This document shows, piece after piece, positions 24,289-33,151 of a stretch of DNA of 56,961 nt. The notes under the pieces were generated by a model. That model ran no database searches and was not told the origin of the DNA. It saw only the letters and a program-made list of their open reading frames with translations. The number at the start of each line of letters is the position of its first letter. Position 1 is the stretch's first letter. A program made the position numbers and the translations under genes. Source of the stretch: JBBKWJ01 sp037968895 (GTDB lineage: Bacteria > Actinomycetota > Acidimicrobiia > Acidimicrobiales > SZUA-35); NCBI GenBank assembly GCA_037968895.1, contig JBBKWJ010000088.1, positions 1 through 56,961 of the forward strand, written 5' to 3'.

Positions 24289-25224
24289 TTAGACAGCGAG
24301 CAAGTCGCGTGCGCCAGTATCTGACGACGGGTGACGAAGCTTCGACATCGCCCGGGCTTCGATCTGGCGGATCCGCTCACGGGTGAGGTTGAAGTGTTCG
24401 CCAACCTCTTCCAGGGTGCGGGGCTCGCCACGGTCGAGACCGAAACGGAGTTTGAGGATTTCGCGCTCACGCTCGTCTAGCGGCGAGAGTAGTCGAGCAA
24501 TCTCGTCTGGCAGCAAGCTCGTCGCCGCGACCTCGAATGGTGAGTCGGCCCCACGATCTTCGACCACGTCGCCAAGCTCGGCGTCGCCGTCTTCACGAAG
24601 TGGCTCAGACAGCGAAAGAGGCTCGGCCGCGAAACGGAGTGCCTCGGTGACCTTGTCTTCGGGCATCTCGACTTCGACCGAGAGTTCGGTAAGCGTGGCT
24701 GGTCGGCCGTACTTGAGTTCGAGGCGAGCCCGAGCCTTCTGGAGACGGGCGAGCGTGTCGCCGGCGTGCACCGGGAGGCGAATGGTGCGACCCGTGTTTG
24801 CGATGCCACGAGTGATCGCCTGGCGAATCCACCAGGTGGCGTAGGTCGAGAACTTGAAGCCTTTACGCCAGTCAAATTTCTCGACGGCGTGCATCAGACC
24901 GAGGTTGCCCTCTTGGATCAGATCGAGCAGGGGTAAGCCAGATGCCTGGTATTTCTTGGCAATTGACACGACCAAGCGAAGGTTTGACTGCACAAAAGTG
25001 CGTTCTGCCTCGCGGCCTTTACGGATTGCGCGGCGGTATTCACGCTTTTCGCTTGGTGATAGTTCAACCGAGGATTCGAGTTTTTCGCTCGATTCCTTTC
25101 CAGCCTCAATTGCTTGGGCTAGTCGGACTTCATCCTCTTTAGTGAGCAGGGGATATTGTCCGATATCGGTGAGGTATAGCCTGACGAGGTCTTCCTCGTC
25201 CCGCTCGACTCGCTCCTTAGCCAA
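24289..25224 (-). CDS. Sigma-70 factor of the RpoD group (regions 1.2-4.2)
   Basis: A 311-residue primary-type sigma factor. Region 1.2 (RLYLTDIGQYPLLTKEDE), region 2 (NLRLVVSIAKKYQASGLPLLDLIQEGNLGL and FSTYATWWIRQAITR), region 3 and region 4 (LEEVGEHFNLTRERIRQIEARAMSKLR) are all present. Region 1.1 is absent, so this could be a group 2 factor rather than the housekeeping one. The start codon is TTG at 25224, preceded by GAGAGGG. The 209 bases to the next gene contain only weak hexamers and a small ACGCCC/GGGCGT hairpin at 25287-25300. Confidence 0.92.
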   Translation of the reverse strand: MAKERVERDEEDLVRLYLTDIGQYPLLTKEDEVRLAQAIEAGKESSEKLESSVELSPSEKREYRRAIRKGREAERTFVQSNLRLVVSIAKKYQASGLPLLDLIQEGNLGLMHAVEKFDWRKGFKFSTYATWWIRQAITRGIANTGRTIRLPVHAGDTLARLQKARARLELKYGRPATLTELSVEVEMPEDKVTEALRFAAEPLSLSEPLREDGDAELGDVVEDRGADSPFEVAATSLLPDEIARLLSPLDEREREILKLRFGLDRGEPRTLEEVGEHFNLTRERIRQIEARAMSKLRHPSSDTGARDLLAV

Positions 25225-25397
25225 GGATCAAACCCTCTCATCGTTTGACGGGGCACTGTGTAAAACGCCTGGACTGGCGCTTTCCAACGCCCGAGGGCGT
25301 CCATTGCTACCGATGCTTCTGGTTAGCGAGTGTACCGAGAGGTGGCCAACGTCCACGTTCACGTCCTTGTTTGTAGTCAATTTTGATTCGGCAGACC

Positions 25398-25427
25398 TTG
25401 ACAGGACCTTTAGGAGTCGAGTACCGA
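25398..25427 (+). promoter_or_regulatory. Promoter of the ABM-domain gene
   Basis: A consensus -35 TTGACA (25398-25403), an 18-base spacer and TACCGA (25422-25427), 6 bases before the GTG at 25434. The -10 lacks the final T. Confidence 0.45.
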
Positions 25428-25433
25428 ACAGGG

Positions 25434-25781
25434 GTGACTTCAGTCCCCCACGACCCCCAAAAGCCGAGTACAAACGACGAAGAACCGGTGCTGGTGACCA
25501 TGCGTTTCGTGGCGAGCGACCCCGACACCCTGCTGAGCGTGCTGTCTCGCTATGCGGTGCTCAGCCGGGGAGCGCACGGTTGCCGAAATATCGATCTAGT
25601 TGCGTCATCGGCCGCTCCCGGACGCTACCTGATTATCGAGAAGTGGACGTCAACGGCCGATCAACGAGCCCATCTCGACTCCGATGTCATGGTCACCATG
25701 GCGCAGTCGTGCGACGGAATTTTGGCTGAACCACCCGAGATCGAACTCTTCGACGGCGTCTCGATGCACGACCTGGCGTAA
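25434..25781 (+). CDS. Antibiotic biosynthesis monooxygenase (ABM)-fold protein
   Basis: A 115-residue dimeric alpha-beta barrel protein. The pattern VTMRFVASDPDTLLSVLSRYAVLSRGAHGCRNIDLV followed by RYLIIEKWTSTADQRAHLDS is that of ABM/quinol-monooxygenase-like domains. About 20 residues before it look disordered. Family members include cofactor-free oxygenases and heme-degrading enzymes, so the substrate cannot be named. GTG start chosen from the upstream promoter; no operon partner. Confidence 0.75.
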   Translation: MTSVPHDPQKPSTNDEEPVLVTMRFVASDPDTLLSVLSRYAVLSRGAHGCRNIDLVASSAAPGRYLIIEKWTSTADQRAHLDSDVMVTMAQSCDGILAEPPEIELFDGVSMHDLA

Positions 25782-25804
25782 CCGTGGTCGAGGTCGGACG
25801 CGCG

Positions 25805-26341
25805 TCAGCGGGGGCCAGAAAGCGCCACGATGTCGGCGTAGGTCAACACATTTGGGCCCCATAGGCGATCGAACGCCGCATCAGCTTCGTCACTGAAACC
25901 AACACGATTTCGAAAGTTGTAGCGAAGCGCTGACTCTTGCACCCGAAGGCCGAGGCGGCTGACGCGGCCGTAGCAATGCACGTCCCAAGCCACTCGAACC
26001 GAAAGATCTGCCGGTTCACCAAGGGCAGGAGCGCCAAAGTCGCCTGATTCTCGATCGCCGACTTCAGCCAGCAGGCGCGCCACCGCGCTCGCCGTTCGTT
26101 CGGCGCTCAGGGTACGAGGCTTTTTCGTGTCTTCGAGCGCTCCACTATCAATTCCGAGGACCAACGGCTCAAGCGAGTTGATGCGGATACGAGTGGTAAT
26201 TCGCTCGTCGTCGACTGCGATCTCGAACGACCGCGAGTCGTCGAAGCTGGGCACGAGCCCAGCTGCTCGCTTGGCTGCAGCACAGATCTCTGTGCCGTCG
26301 AAGAGAACCTTGGCGAAAGATGCCGGAGTAACCGAGATCAT
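25805..26341 (-). CDS. Conserved protein of unknown function
   Basis: A 178-residue soluble protein I do not recognise. It has mixed alpha/beta character, starting MISVTPASFAKVLFDGTEICAAAKRAAGLVPSFDD, with a strand-rich middle (ITTRIRINSLEPLVLGID) and a C-terminal RLWGPNVLTYADIVALSG. No membrane segment or known motif is visible. It begins one base after the stop of the upstream gene, so the two are co-translated and probably work together. Confidence 0.7.
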   Translation of the reverse strand: MISVTPASFAKVLFDGTEICAAAKRAAGLVPSFDDSRSFEIAVDDERITTRIRINSLEPLVLGIDSGALEDTKKPRTLSAERTASAVARLLAEVGDRESGDFGAPALGEPADLSVRVAWDVHCYGRVSRLGLRVQESALRYNFRNRVGFSDEADAAFDRLWGPNVLTYADIVALSGPR

Positions 26342-26342
26342 C

Positions 26343-26993
26343 TCAGCCTTCGCCTCCGAGATCGAATGTGCCAACAGAACCAGGTCCTGTCACCCCACCC
26401 GATGCAACCATCAACTTCGTAAGTTTCGCCTGGTGAGCCGCCGCTCGGTCGATTGCATCATCGGAATCAAGCAAAGACTGCACAATCATTTCGCCTTCAC
26501 GCCACTCGTCGATGTCGTCTTGTAGACAGAAGTTGAGCGACCGGATGGTTGGGGCGTCGGTGATATTCGACGTGTTATTGATGTGGTACGTGTAGGCGGC
26601 GATGAGGTGAGGCAAGAGCACGCGATAAAGACCGACCAGCTTCTCAACTGTTTGGTCGGCGGCTTCCGGCTCACCGAGCGCCGTCACAAAGGCCTCAAAC
26701 GCTTCGTTTGGCGGCAACGTCAATCGCTCGGGGTTCATCTCACGCAGCTCAGGCAGACGCTTGTGCCATAGCTCGGAGTGCCACGCGTGGTGATAGCAGT
26801 GGGTACCGAGCCTGAGCTTGACGTCGAGTTCGGGAACGGTCGCCACCCAGCCGCCCATCAGCTCAAAGATCCGCATCTCGATCCACTTGTAGTGACCGAC
26901 ACGTTTTGCGGTTTCATCGACACTGAAGCGACCGGGGATTTCCCTACGGTCCCATGGCGCGAATGGGGTTCGCGGTTGCTGTGGATCTGTCAC
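26343..26993 (-). CDS. Conserved all-helical protein, possibly ferritin-like
   Basis: A 216-residue, mostly helical soluble protein. A WIEMRIFELMGGWVATVPE helix, an unusual CYHHAWHSELWHKRLPE segment with four His, and later YTYHINNTSNITDAPTIRSL and DDIDEWREGE helices recall ferritin-like four-helix bundles with Glu/His ligands. That reading is inference only. GTG start with AGGGAG ahead. It is the first gene of a coupled pair with the unknown gene after it. Confidence 0.68.
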   Translation of the reverse strand: MTDPQQPRTPFAPWDRREIPGRFSVDETAKRVGHYKWIEMRIFELMGGWVATVPELDVKLRLGTHCYHHAWHSELWHKRLPELREMNPERLTLPPNEAFEAFVTALGEPEAADQTVEKLVGLYRVLLPHLIAAYTYHINNTSNITDAPTIRSLNFCLQDDIDEWREGEMIVQSLLDSDDAIDRAAAHQAKLTKLMVASGGVTGPGSVGTFDLGGEG

Positions 26994-27052
26994 GTGCTGA
27001 TCTCCCTGTCGGCCATTGAGTTCGTCAGCGGCGTTGAGCTAGACCGATGACC

Positions 27053-28285
27053 CTAGTTGCCGTTGACCGACCAATGCCAAGGCTCACTTGGAAGGTTGTA
27101 GAACCCGTAGCTGGCGGCATTCGAGGCGAGCCATTTGTAGCAAGCCGTGCTGCGGTAACTGCAGTTGCTGAAGTCGATCGCCAAACCCTTTTCGTGGTTT
27201 GACCGGCCGGGGCGAGCCGTCGGTGGACGACACGAACTCGCTGGCATTTCCCAAATGGCGTAATTACTTGAGCCGCAGTGGGCCTTCCGTAGTGAGATCT
27301 GACTGTCGCTTGACCGGTAGCCGCCACCGCTAAGGCTGATGCCATCGGCTGCGGCGGCGTTGATCAGGTTGCAGGTGGCGGTGCTGATCGAGGTATTCAC
27401 GTTGATCCCGCACGCACTTGTGATGTCGGCTGCATTCACAGGGGCTGAACCGCCACCGCCACCGCCACTAGACGGGGCTGCTGCCTTCTTCGCCAGCTCT
27501 TCTGCGAGTTTCTTGGCTTCCGCCGCGAGACGGTCTTTCTCTGCCTTTTCCTCAGCAGAGAGCTGGTCAACCCTGGCATCGATCTCGGCCTGGCGGAGCA
27601 GGAGTTCGTCGAGCCGTGACTCGGCAGCTTCGGTGACCACCGCTTGGGCATCGCGTGCAACCTGCAGTTCTGCGAGTTCGGCCTCTTTCTCGAGACGGAA
27701 TGCGTCGGCCTCTTGGGCCGCTACATCGGCAAGCGACTGCTCGATCTCGAGGTCTTCTTCGGCCGACTTCAGGCGCTCAGAAAGGTCGGCTTCGTCCTGG
27801 CTTACCGAGTCGACAAGCGCCTGCATACGAATGGCTTGGTTCGGATCACTGGTGCCGACGATCAAAGACGATGTGTCGTCTCGCCCAACGAATGATGAAA
27901 TCGCTCGTTCGGCGAGTTGGGCTCGCAGGGTGTCGATCTCAAGTTGCTTGGCCTCGACGGCCACAATCGCCGACTCGTGGCGAAGGTTCGCATCATCGAG
28001 CTTTCGCTGGGCTTCGGCAACGCGAACTTCTTGAGAGTTGACGTTGGCCTGGAGCGCATCGAGCACGGCGGAAAGCTCGTCTACTTCTGCGTTCTGCACA
28101 TCGACCGCTGCTGCTTGCGCCGCAGCTTCTTGTTGGGCCTGCTTGCGCTCTTCGCGAATGCTCTCAAGCTCTGCAGAGGTCTGCGCTGAGGAAGCAGTAA
28201 CTACGAAGCTCGACATCGCGAAGAACGCAATGAGAGCAACGAAAACCCGAGGGAGCCGCCTGGGTCTGACATCAGAACGCAACAT
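27053..28285 (-). CDS. Secreted coiled-coil M15-type peptidoglycan peptidase
   Basis: A 410-residue exported protein. It has a signal peptide (RRLPRVFVALIAFFAMSSFVVTASSA), a long coiled coil (about 38-270) like EnvC/PcsB/RipA N termini, a Gly-rich linker (GGGGGGS), then a VanY/M15 D-Ala-D-Ala carboxypeptidase-like domain with SNHEKGLAIDFS (HxxxxxxD zinc motif) and EPWHWS. Four Cys in the catalytic domain may form disulfides. It likely cleaves peptide cross-links during growth or division, the coiled coil acting as a regulatory arm (inference). The ATG has a GGGAG site. Its upstream gap of 105 bases holds nothing else. Confidence 0.85.
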   Translation of the reverse strand: MLRSDVRPRRLPRVFVALIAFFAMSSFVVTASSAQTSAELESIREERKQAQQEAAAQAAAVDVQNAEVDELSAVLDALQANVNSQEVRVAEAQRKLDDANLRHESAIVAVEAKQLEIDTLRAQLAERAISSFVGRDDTSSLIVGTSDPNQAIRMQALVDSVSQDEADLSERLKSAEEDLEIEQSLADVAAQEADAFRLEKEAELAELQVARDAQAVVTEAAESRLDELLLRQAEIDARVDQLSAEEKAEKDRLAAEAKKLAEELAKKAAAPSSGGGGGGSAPVNAADITSACGINVNTSISTATCNLINAAAADGISLSGGGYRSSDSQISLRKAHCGSSNYAIWEMPASSCRPPTARPGRSNHEKGLAIDFSNCSYRSTACYKWLASNAASYGFYNLPSEPWHWSVNGN

Positions 28286-28390
28286 AAGTCTCCCTACAGT
28301 ACCCGACCCCCGTCCAGAACAACATCGCGGGTCCTAGATCGGGACGAGGCCAAACATCGATGCGCTGCCGAGCTTCGGAAAATTCGCTTG

Positions 28391-30106
28391 CTAGCTGCGG
28401 TATTTGTGGGTGATGGGCATCCGCCGATCGCGACCAAAAGCCTTCAAGCTGATGCGGATTCCTGGCGGATTCTGGCGCCGCTTGTATTCGGCAAGGTCGA
28501 TGAGTCGGACGATGCGGCGCACGATGGCTTCGTCGTGGCCTCGTTCGATCAGCTCGCTCGCGGTCAGATCACCGTCGACGTACCCAGCAATGATGGCGTC
28601 AAGGATCTCGTATGGCGGAAGGCTCTGGTCGTCACGCTGATCGGGTCGCAGCTCGGCTGACGGCGCCTTTGTGATCACCGATTCGGGGATAATCGCGTGG
28701 CCTGCTTTGGCGTTGCGCCAACGACATAGCTCGTAGAGGAGCGTCTTTGGCACATCTTTGATCACTGCGAAGCCGCCAGCGGTGTCACCGTAGAGCGTCG
28801 AGTAGCCAACTGCCGTCTCGCTCTTGTTGCCGGTCGTCAGGATGAGCCAACCGAGCTTATTCGACAGCCCCATCATGATGACGCCCCTAATACGACTCTG
28901 AAGGTTCTCTTCGGTCGTGTCTTCTGGTCGATCCCCAAACGACGGTGCAAACATGTCGAGCATCACGGCGTGAGCTGGCTCAATTGCGATCGTGCGATAC
29001 GGCACCCCGAGCACCTCACAAAGGGCGACGGCATCGCTCACAGAATGGTCGCTGGAGAATCGTGAAGGCATCAGTACCGCATTGACGTTCTCGGCGCCTA
29101 GGGCATCGGCGGCTATCGCGACCACGACGCTTGAGTCGATACCCCCTGACAGCGCAACGCCCACGCTCGTGAAGCCGTTCTTGAGTACGTAGTCGCGCGT
29201 GCCGAGAACAAGTGCGTGCCAAACCTCAGCAAGCGAGTCAAGCGGCTCGATCTCGGGCGCAATGAGGGTTGGCCCACTTGCTTCGACGGGCCGGCTCAGC
29301 ACGTTGACTGGTAGACGGGGCGACGGGAGTTCTTGGCCCCGCGGGTCGAGCCGGCGCTTGCGATAGGCAGGCAGGACCTCGATGTCGCAGACCATCGTGT
29401 GCTCGATGAACTGAGGCGAACGAGCGACGAGGTGGCCCATGTGATCGAATACTCGGGAGCCTCCATCGAATACCAGCTCATCCTGCCCGCCAACCTGGTT
29501 TACGTAGACGATGGCGCACGAGTTATCTGTGGCCCGGCCAGAGATCAGGACGTCACGCTCAAGCGCTTTGCCCCGGTGATATGGACTGCCGTTCGGCACC
29601 ATCACAACCTCGGCTCCGCCTGCGGCAAGATCGAAAACAGGACCGGTTGCGCTCCACATGTCTTCGCAGATCGCCAATCCAATCTTGACGCCCTTGATCT
29701 CGACCAACGACAGGGCGTCGGTGCCGGGCGTGAAGTAGCGACGTTCATCGAAGACGCTGTAGTTCGGCAGCACCCGCTTGTGGTAGGTGAGCGCGACCTC
29801 TCCGTCGTGGCAGAGGTAAGCAGTGTTGAAGATGTCGCGGTCGCCCGACACTGACCCGATGACTACCGCACAATCGCCGGAGCGGGCGGCAACGGTGACA
29901 ACCGCGTCCATACAGTCTTCGACGAATCCGGGCTTGAGAAGGAGATCTTCTGGCGGGTAGCCACAGATCGTCATCTCAGGGAAGACCGCAACATCGGCGC
30001 CCGCCTCTTCGGCGTCGTGGACCGCCTCCATTATCTTTGCCACATTGCCTTCGATGTCACCAATCGTGGTGTTGATCTGACAAGCAGCTACTCGGAGACG
30101 GCGCAT
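28391..30106 (-). CDS. nadE: NAD+ synthetase, glutamine-dependent
   Basis: Final step of NAD biosynthesis, amidating deamido-NAD. The 571-residue protein joins an N-terminal nitrilase-type glutaminase (Glu in FPEMTICGYP, Lys in YHKRVLPN, Cys in GLAICEDMW) to a C-terminal synthetase domain with the PP-loop GVALSGGIDSSVVVAIA and TTGNKSETAVGYSTLYGD. The glutaminase domain channels ammonia to the synthetase. Monocistronic; a TAAACT hexamer lies 7 bases before the ATG. Confidence 0.96.
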   Translation of the reverse strand: MRRLRVAACQINTTIGDIEGNVAKIMEAVHDAEEAGADVAVFPEMTICGYPPEDLLLKPGFVEDCMDAVVTVAARSGDCAVVIGSVSGDRDIFNTAYLCHDGEVALTYHKRVLPNYSVFDERRYFTPGTDALSLVEIKGVKIGLAICEDMWSATGPVFDLAAGGAEVVMVPNGSPYHRGKALERDVLISGRATDNSCAIVYVNQVGGQDELVFDGGSRVFDHMGHLVARSPQFIEHTMVCDIEVLPAYRKRRLDPRGQELPSPRLPVNVLSRPVEASGPTLIAPEIEPLDSLAEVWHALVLGTRDYVLKNGFTSVGVALSGGIDSSVVVAIAADALGAENVNAVLMPSRFSSDHSVSDAVALCEVLGVPYRTIAIEPAHAVMLDMFAPSFGDRPEDTTEENLQSRIRGVIMMGLSNKLGWLILTTGNKSETAVGYSTLYGDTAGGFAVIKDVPKTLLYELCRWRNAKAGHAIIPESVITKAPSAELRPDQRDDQSLPPYEILDAIIAGYVDGDLTASELIERGHDEAIVRRIVRLIDLAEYKRRQNPPGIRISLKAFGRDRRMPITHKYRS

Positions 30107-30113
30107 GGTCCCG

Positions 30114-30119
30114 AGTTTA
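30114..30119 (-). promoter_or_regulatory. -10 element, leaderless type (nadE)
   Basis: TAAACT on the minus strand, 7 bases before the nadE ATG; no Shine-Dalgarno sequence. Confidence 0.55.
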
Positions 30120-30164
30120 GGAGACTTGCGCGCGATCCGTCGGTGGACGTGCTACCACAGGTGC

Positions 30165-30488
30165 GTGATCATTACTGTCGTTCGTTTCCCGTTGACCAAA
30201 GCAATGGACCATGAACAAGCGCGCTCTGCGTTTGGTCAAACCGCCGCGACATATCTTGATGTACCCGGCTTGATCCTGAAGGCATACATACGGTCAGACG
30301 ACGGGATGAGCGTTGGCGGCGTCTACTGGTGGGCCGACCGCGAATCAGCAGAGGCAAAGTACAACGACGGTTGGCTTGCGGGCGTGACCGAAAAGTACGG
30401 CGCAGCGCCGATCATCGAGTGGTTCGACACACCGGTAGTGGTGGATCCGATCCAACAGATGATTCGTGTAACCCCGCCGACACGGTGA
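30165..30488 (+). CDS. YdhR-like putative monooxygenase
   Basis: A 107-residue ferredoxin-like-fold protein. VIITVVRFPLTKAMDHEQARSAF, LILKAYIRSDDGMSVGGVYWW and AEAKYNDGWLAGVTEKYGAAPIIEWFDTPVVVD match the YdhR group of small dimeric alpha-beta barrel proteins. Enzymatic activity of the group is poorly established. GTG start; divergent from nadE and followed by a strong shared terminator. Confidence 0.78.
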   Translation: MIITVVRFPLTKAMDHEQARSAFGQTAATYLDVPGLILKAYIRSDDGMSVGGVYWWADRESAEAKYNDGWLAGVTEKYGAAPIIEWFDTPVVVDPIQQMIRVTPPTR

Positions 30489-30504
30489 CGCCAGGACAGT
30501 AAAA

Positions 30505-30528
30505 GGGCGGGGCCTTTCGACCCCGCCC
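30505..30528. terminator. Bidirectional terminator between YdhR-like gene and glnII
   Basis: GGGCGGGG/CCCCGCCC with an 8-base loop. On the minus strand the stem is followed by TTTT, so it is a good intrinsic terminator for glnII, and it also lies just past the plus-strand stop at 30488. Confidence 0.75.
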
Positions 30529-30543
30529 GCTTCACTACATATT

Positions 30544-30588
30544 GCTATTCGGCATAGCGCTATTCGGCATAGCGCTATTCGGCGAGCG
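30544..30588. repeat. 15-base tandem repeat copying the glnII 3' end
   Basis: Two identical units GCTATTCGGCATAGC at 30544 and 30559 abut a third, partly matching unit at 30574 that contains the glnII stop codon. In the glnII sense each unit carries the same Ala-Glu-stop context, so the terminal codons look duplicated twice. Confidence 0.7.
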
Positions 30589-31591
30589 CCGAGCAAACCG
30601 TTTCGGTCATTACGGCAGCAACCAGGTATGGGTCGGCGTTGGCATTTGGGCGACGGTCTTCGATGTAGCCCTTGCCCGCCTTCGCAACCTGCCACGGGAT
30701 CCGCACTGACGCACCACGGTCGGAGACGCCGTAGCTGAAGGTGTCATAGGCCTGGGTCTCGTGGGCGCCGGTCAAACGGTCCTTGATGTTGGCGCCGTAG
30801 ACGGCAATGTGAGCTGCGGGCACACCGGGGGCACCAAGTGACTCACAGGCAGCAACGACAGACTCGTAGTTGTCACGAATCGCGTTAGTGGAGAAGTTGC
30901 AGTGCATGCCAGCTCCGTTCCAGTCGCCCTTCATTGGCTTGGCCGCGATCGACATTTCGAGGTTGTACTTCTCGCCAACCAGGTAGAGAAGATATCGGGC
31001 AATCCAGAGGTGGTCGCCAACTTCGACAGTGTCCGCTGGCCCGATCTGAAACTCCCACTGGCCTGGCATTACCTCTGCATTTGTTCCAGAAATATTCAGC
31101 CCAGCATCGATACAGAGCTTGGTGTGCTCCTCGACAAGGTCACGTCCGTGGATCTTGATCGCACCAACGCCGCAGTAGTACGGACCCTGGGGGGCCGGGA
31201 AACCATTTGGCGGGAAGCCTGCTGGCCAACCGGTTTTCGGGTCGAGCATCGTATATTCCTGCTCGAGACCGAACCATGGGTCTTGATCGGCGTACTTGTC
31301 CAACGCAGCCCGAGCACGAGCTCGTGTGTTGGTCGGATGGGGGGAAAGGTCTGCGGTAAGAAGGGTCTCGCACATAACCAAGACGTTGTCGCCGCCACGA
31401 ACGGGGTCGGGACACACGAATACGGGGTCAAGGACAACGTCAGAGTTGTCACCGGTTGCCTGGTTTGTACTGGAGCCGTCAAAGCCCCATTGGTCTGGCT
31501 CTTTGCCGTCGGGCAAGATCTTGGTCTTCGACCTCAGCTCGGGGGTCGGTACATTGCCATCGATCCAGATGTATTCGGCTCTATAAGCCAC
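30575..31591 (-). CDS. glnII: Glutamine synthetase type II
   Basis: Makes glutamine from glutamate, ammonia and ATP. The 338-residue length and the motifs RAEYIWIDGN, DQWGFDGSSTNQA, WFGLEQEYTM, PGQWEFQIGP and GDWNGAGMHCNFST mark the eukaryotic-type GSII of actinobacteria and rhizobia, decameric and not adenylylated. The GTG start at 31591 has GGAG 8 bases ahead; a 55-codon upstream extension is non-coding in character. It is divergent from a GSI gene across 224 bases. Confidence 0.94.
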   Translation of the reverse strand: MAYRAEYIWIDGNVPTPELRSKTKILPDGKEPDQWGFDGSSTNQATGDNSDVVLDPVFVCPDPVRGGDNVLVMCETLLTADLSPHPTNTRARARAALDKYADQDPWFGLEQEYTMLDPKTGWPAGFPPNGFPAPQGPYYCGVGAIKIHGRDLVEEHTKLCIDAGLNISGTNAEVMPGQWEFQIGPADTVEVGDHLWIARYLLYLVGEKYNLEMSIAAKPMKGDWNGAGMHCNFSTNAIRDNYESVVAACESLGAPGVPAAHIAVYGANIKDRLTGAHETQAYDTFSYGVSDRGASVRIPWQVAKAGKGYIEDRRPNANADPYLVAAVMTETVCSALAE

Positions 31592-31815
31592 CGTCGTCTC
31601 CAACTGTCTGTGCGGGCCCCGGTGGGCCCGCGAACTAATCGTGTTCACTAAACCGTCTGATACCGGCAATGACAATGGGTGTCGTGTTAACGCTGTGTGA
31701 ACGAAAGCACCGCAAGAGTCACTAATCCCCTGGCCAGGCTCCTGTCGTCCAGACAAATAGCGAGGTCAGGACGATTTCGAGTGGCGCACCGCCGTCGGCG
31801 GGCCAGACTACTTGC
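31592..31815. promoter_or_regulatory. Shared intergenic region of two glutamine synthetases
   Basis: 224 bases between divergent glnII and the GSI gene. A loose GlnR-type site (TTAAC-N6-TGAAC, 31687-31702) is the only candidate operator I see. No clear -10/-35 pair stands out. Control by the linked GlnR-like protein is inference. Confidence 0.35.
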
Positions 31816-33147
31816 GTGGAACGACAACATGAATACGTGCTACGCGCGGTTGAAGAACGCGGTGTCCGCCTGGTCAGGCTCTGGTTCACCGATGTCCTCG
31901 GTCAACTCAAGTCGGTTGCAATCTCGCCTGCCGAACTTGAGACAGCCTTTGAGGAGGGTCTCCATTTCGATGGCTCAGCTATCGACGGATTTAGCCGGGT
32001 CCAGGAGAATGATGTGCTGGCCCGCCCAGACGCCAGCACGTTTGAGTTACTGCCATGGGCCGACGAGGGCGCGACGGCCCGAATGTTTTGCGACATCTTC
32101 AACCCAGACGGCACGCCATTCGAGGGCGACCCGCGAAATGTGCTCAAACGCAACCTAAACGCAGCCCGTGAAGCAGGCTTCCGTTTCTTTGTGGCGCCGG
32201 AGATGGAGTTTTTCTACTTCGGCGACGGCGACCCAAGCCACGAGCCAACCCTGCTCGACTCAGGGTCTTACTTCGATCTCACCACCAACGATGTCGCTTC
32301 CGACCTTCGTCGCCAGACCATCTCGGTGCTCGAGCAGATGGGCATCCCCATCGAATACTCGTTCCACGAAGACAGCCCCTCTCAGCACGAGATTGATCTT
32401 CGCTATACCGACGCACTCACGATGGCCGACCAGGTAATGACATTCCGCCTTGTGGTTCGGGAGCTTGCTCTCGAACGGGGACACTACGCCACGTTCATGC
32501 CGAAGCCGCTGGCCGGCATGCAGGGTTCGGGAATGCATTTGCACCTCTCGCTCTTTGGCGAGGACGATAACGCCTTCCACAATGATGATGCCATCTACGG
32601 ACTCAGCGAAACCGGGCGGGCGTTTACGGCTGGACTTCTCCACCACGCGCCAGAAATCACGGCGGTCACTAACCAGCTCGTCAACTCATACAAACGACTC
32701 GTACGCGGATTTGAAGCGCCAACGTGGGTGTCGTGGGCGCAGAACAATCGCTCTGCGCTCATTCGGGTCCCCGTAACACGACAAGACAAAACGAGTTCGA
32801 CCCGAATCGAATATCGCTCCCCCGACCCTGCGTGCAACCCCTACCTCGCATTCTCGGTCATCCTGGCGGCGGGTATGCGCGGGGTCAGAGAGGGCTACAC
32901 CCTCCCTGATGAGATCGATCGCAATCTGTTCGAACTCAGCCCCGAGGCTGCGCAGGCTGCCGGAATCGCCCCGCTTCCTGCCTCGCTCGCGGAGGCACTC
33001 GATCTGATGGAGGGCTCCGAGCTTGTGCGAGAGGCGCTCGGTGAACACATTTTCGAATGGTTCCTTCGCAACAAGCGCTCTGAATGGATGGATTACAAGG
33101 CGCAAGTCAGTCAGTGGGAACTCGATCGATACCTCCCTTCCTGGTAG
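31816..33147 (+). CDS. Glutamine synthetase type I (short form)
   Basis: A 443-residue GSI-fold enzyme. Signatures: LWFTDVLGQLKSVAI, FDGSAIDGFSRVQENDVLARPD, PEMEFFYF, GSGMHLHLSLF and NRSALIRVP. Its length fits the short alpha-type or GlnA-like paralogues rather than the adenylylated beta-type; the adenylylation Tyr region is not obvious. It may be a true GS or a gamma-glutamyl-amine ligase relative. GTG start. The next gene, a GlnR-like regulator, begins 4 bases after its stop. Confidence 0.9.
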   Translation: MERQHEYVLRAVEERGVRLVRLWFTDVLGQLKSVAISPAELETAFEEGLHFDGSAIDGFSRVQENDVLARPDASTFELLPWADEGATARMFCDIFNPDGTPFEGDPRNVLKRNLNAAREAGFRFFVAPEMEFFYFGDGDPSHEPTLLDSGSYFDLTTNDVASDLRRQTISVLEQMGIPIEYSFHEDSPSQHEIDLRYTDALTMADQVMTFRLVVRELALERGHYATFMPKPLAGMQGSGMHLHLSLFGEDDNAFHNDDAIYGLSETGRAFTAGLLHHAPEITAVTNQLVNSYKRLVRGFEAPTWVSWAQNNRSALIRVPVTRQDKTSSTRIEYRSPDPACNPYLAFSVILAAGMRGVREGYTLPDEIDRNLFELSPEAAQAAGIAPLPASLAEALDLMEGSELVREALGEHIFEWFLRNKRSEWMDYKAQVSQWELDRYLPSW

Positions 33148-33151
33148 CCCC

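Noticed and set aside
25376..25381. TTGACT as a minus-strand -35 for the sigma-70 gene
   Set aside because: No acceptable -10 lies at 16-19 bases; the TACACT further on lacks a -35 at proper spacing.
27456..27475. CCGCCACCG-type short repeat as a possible mobile or regulatory repeat
   Set aside because: It encodes the Gly-rich linker of the M15 peptidase.
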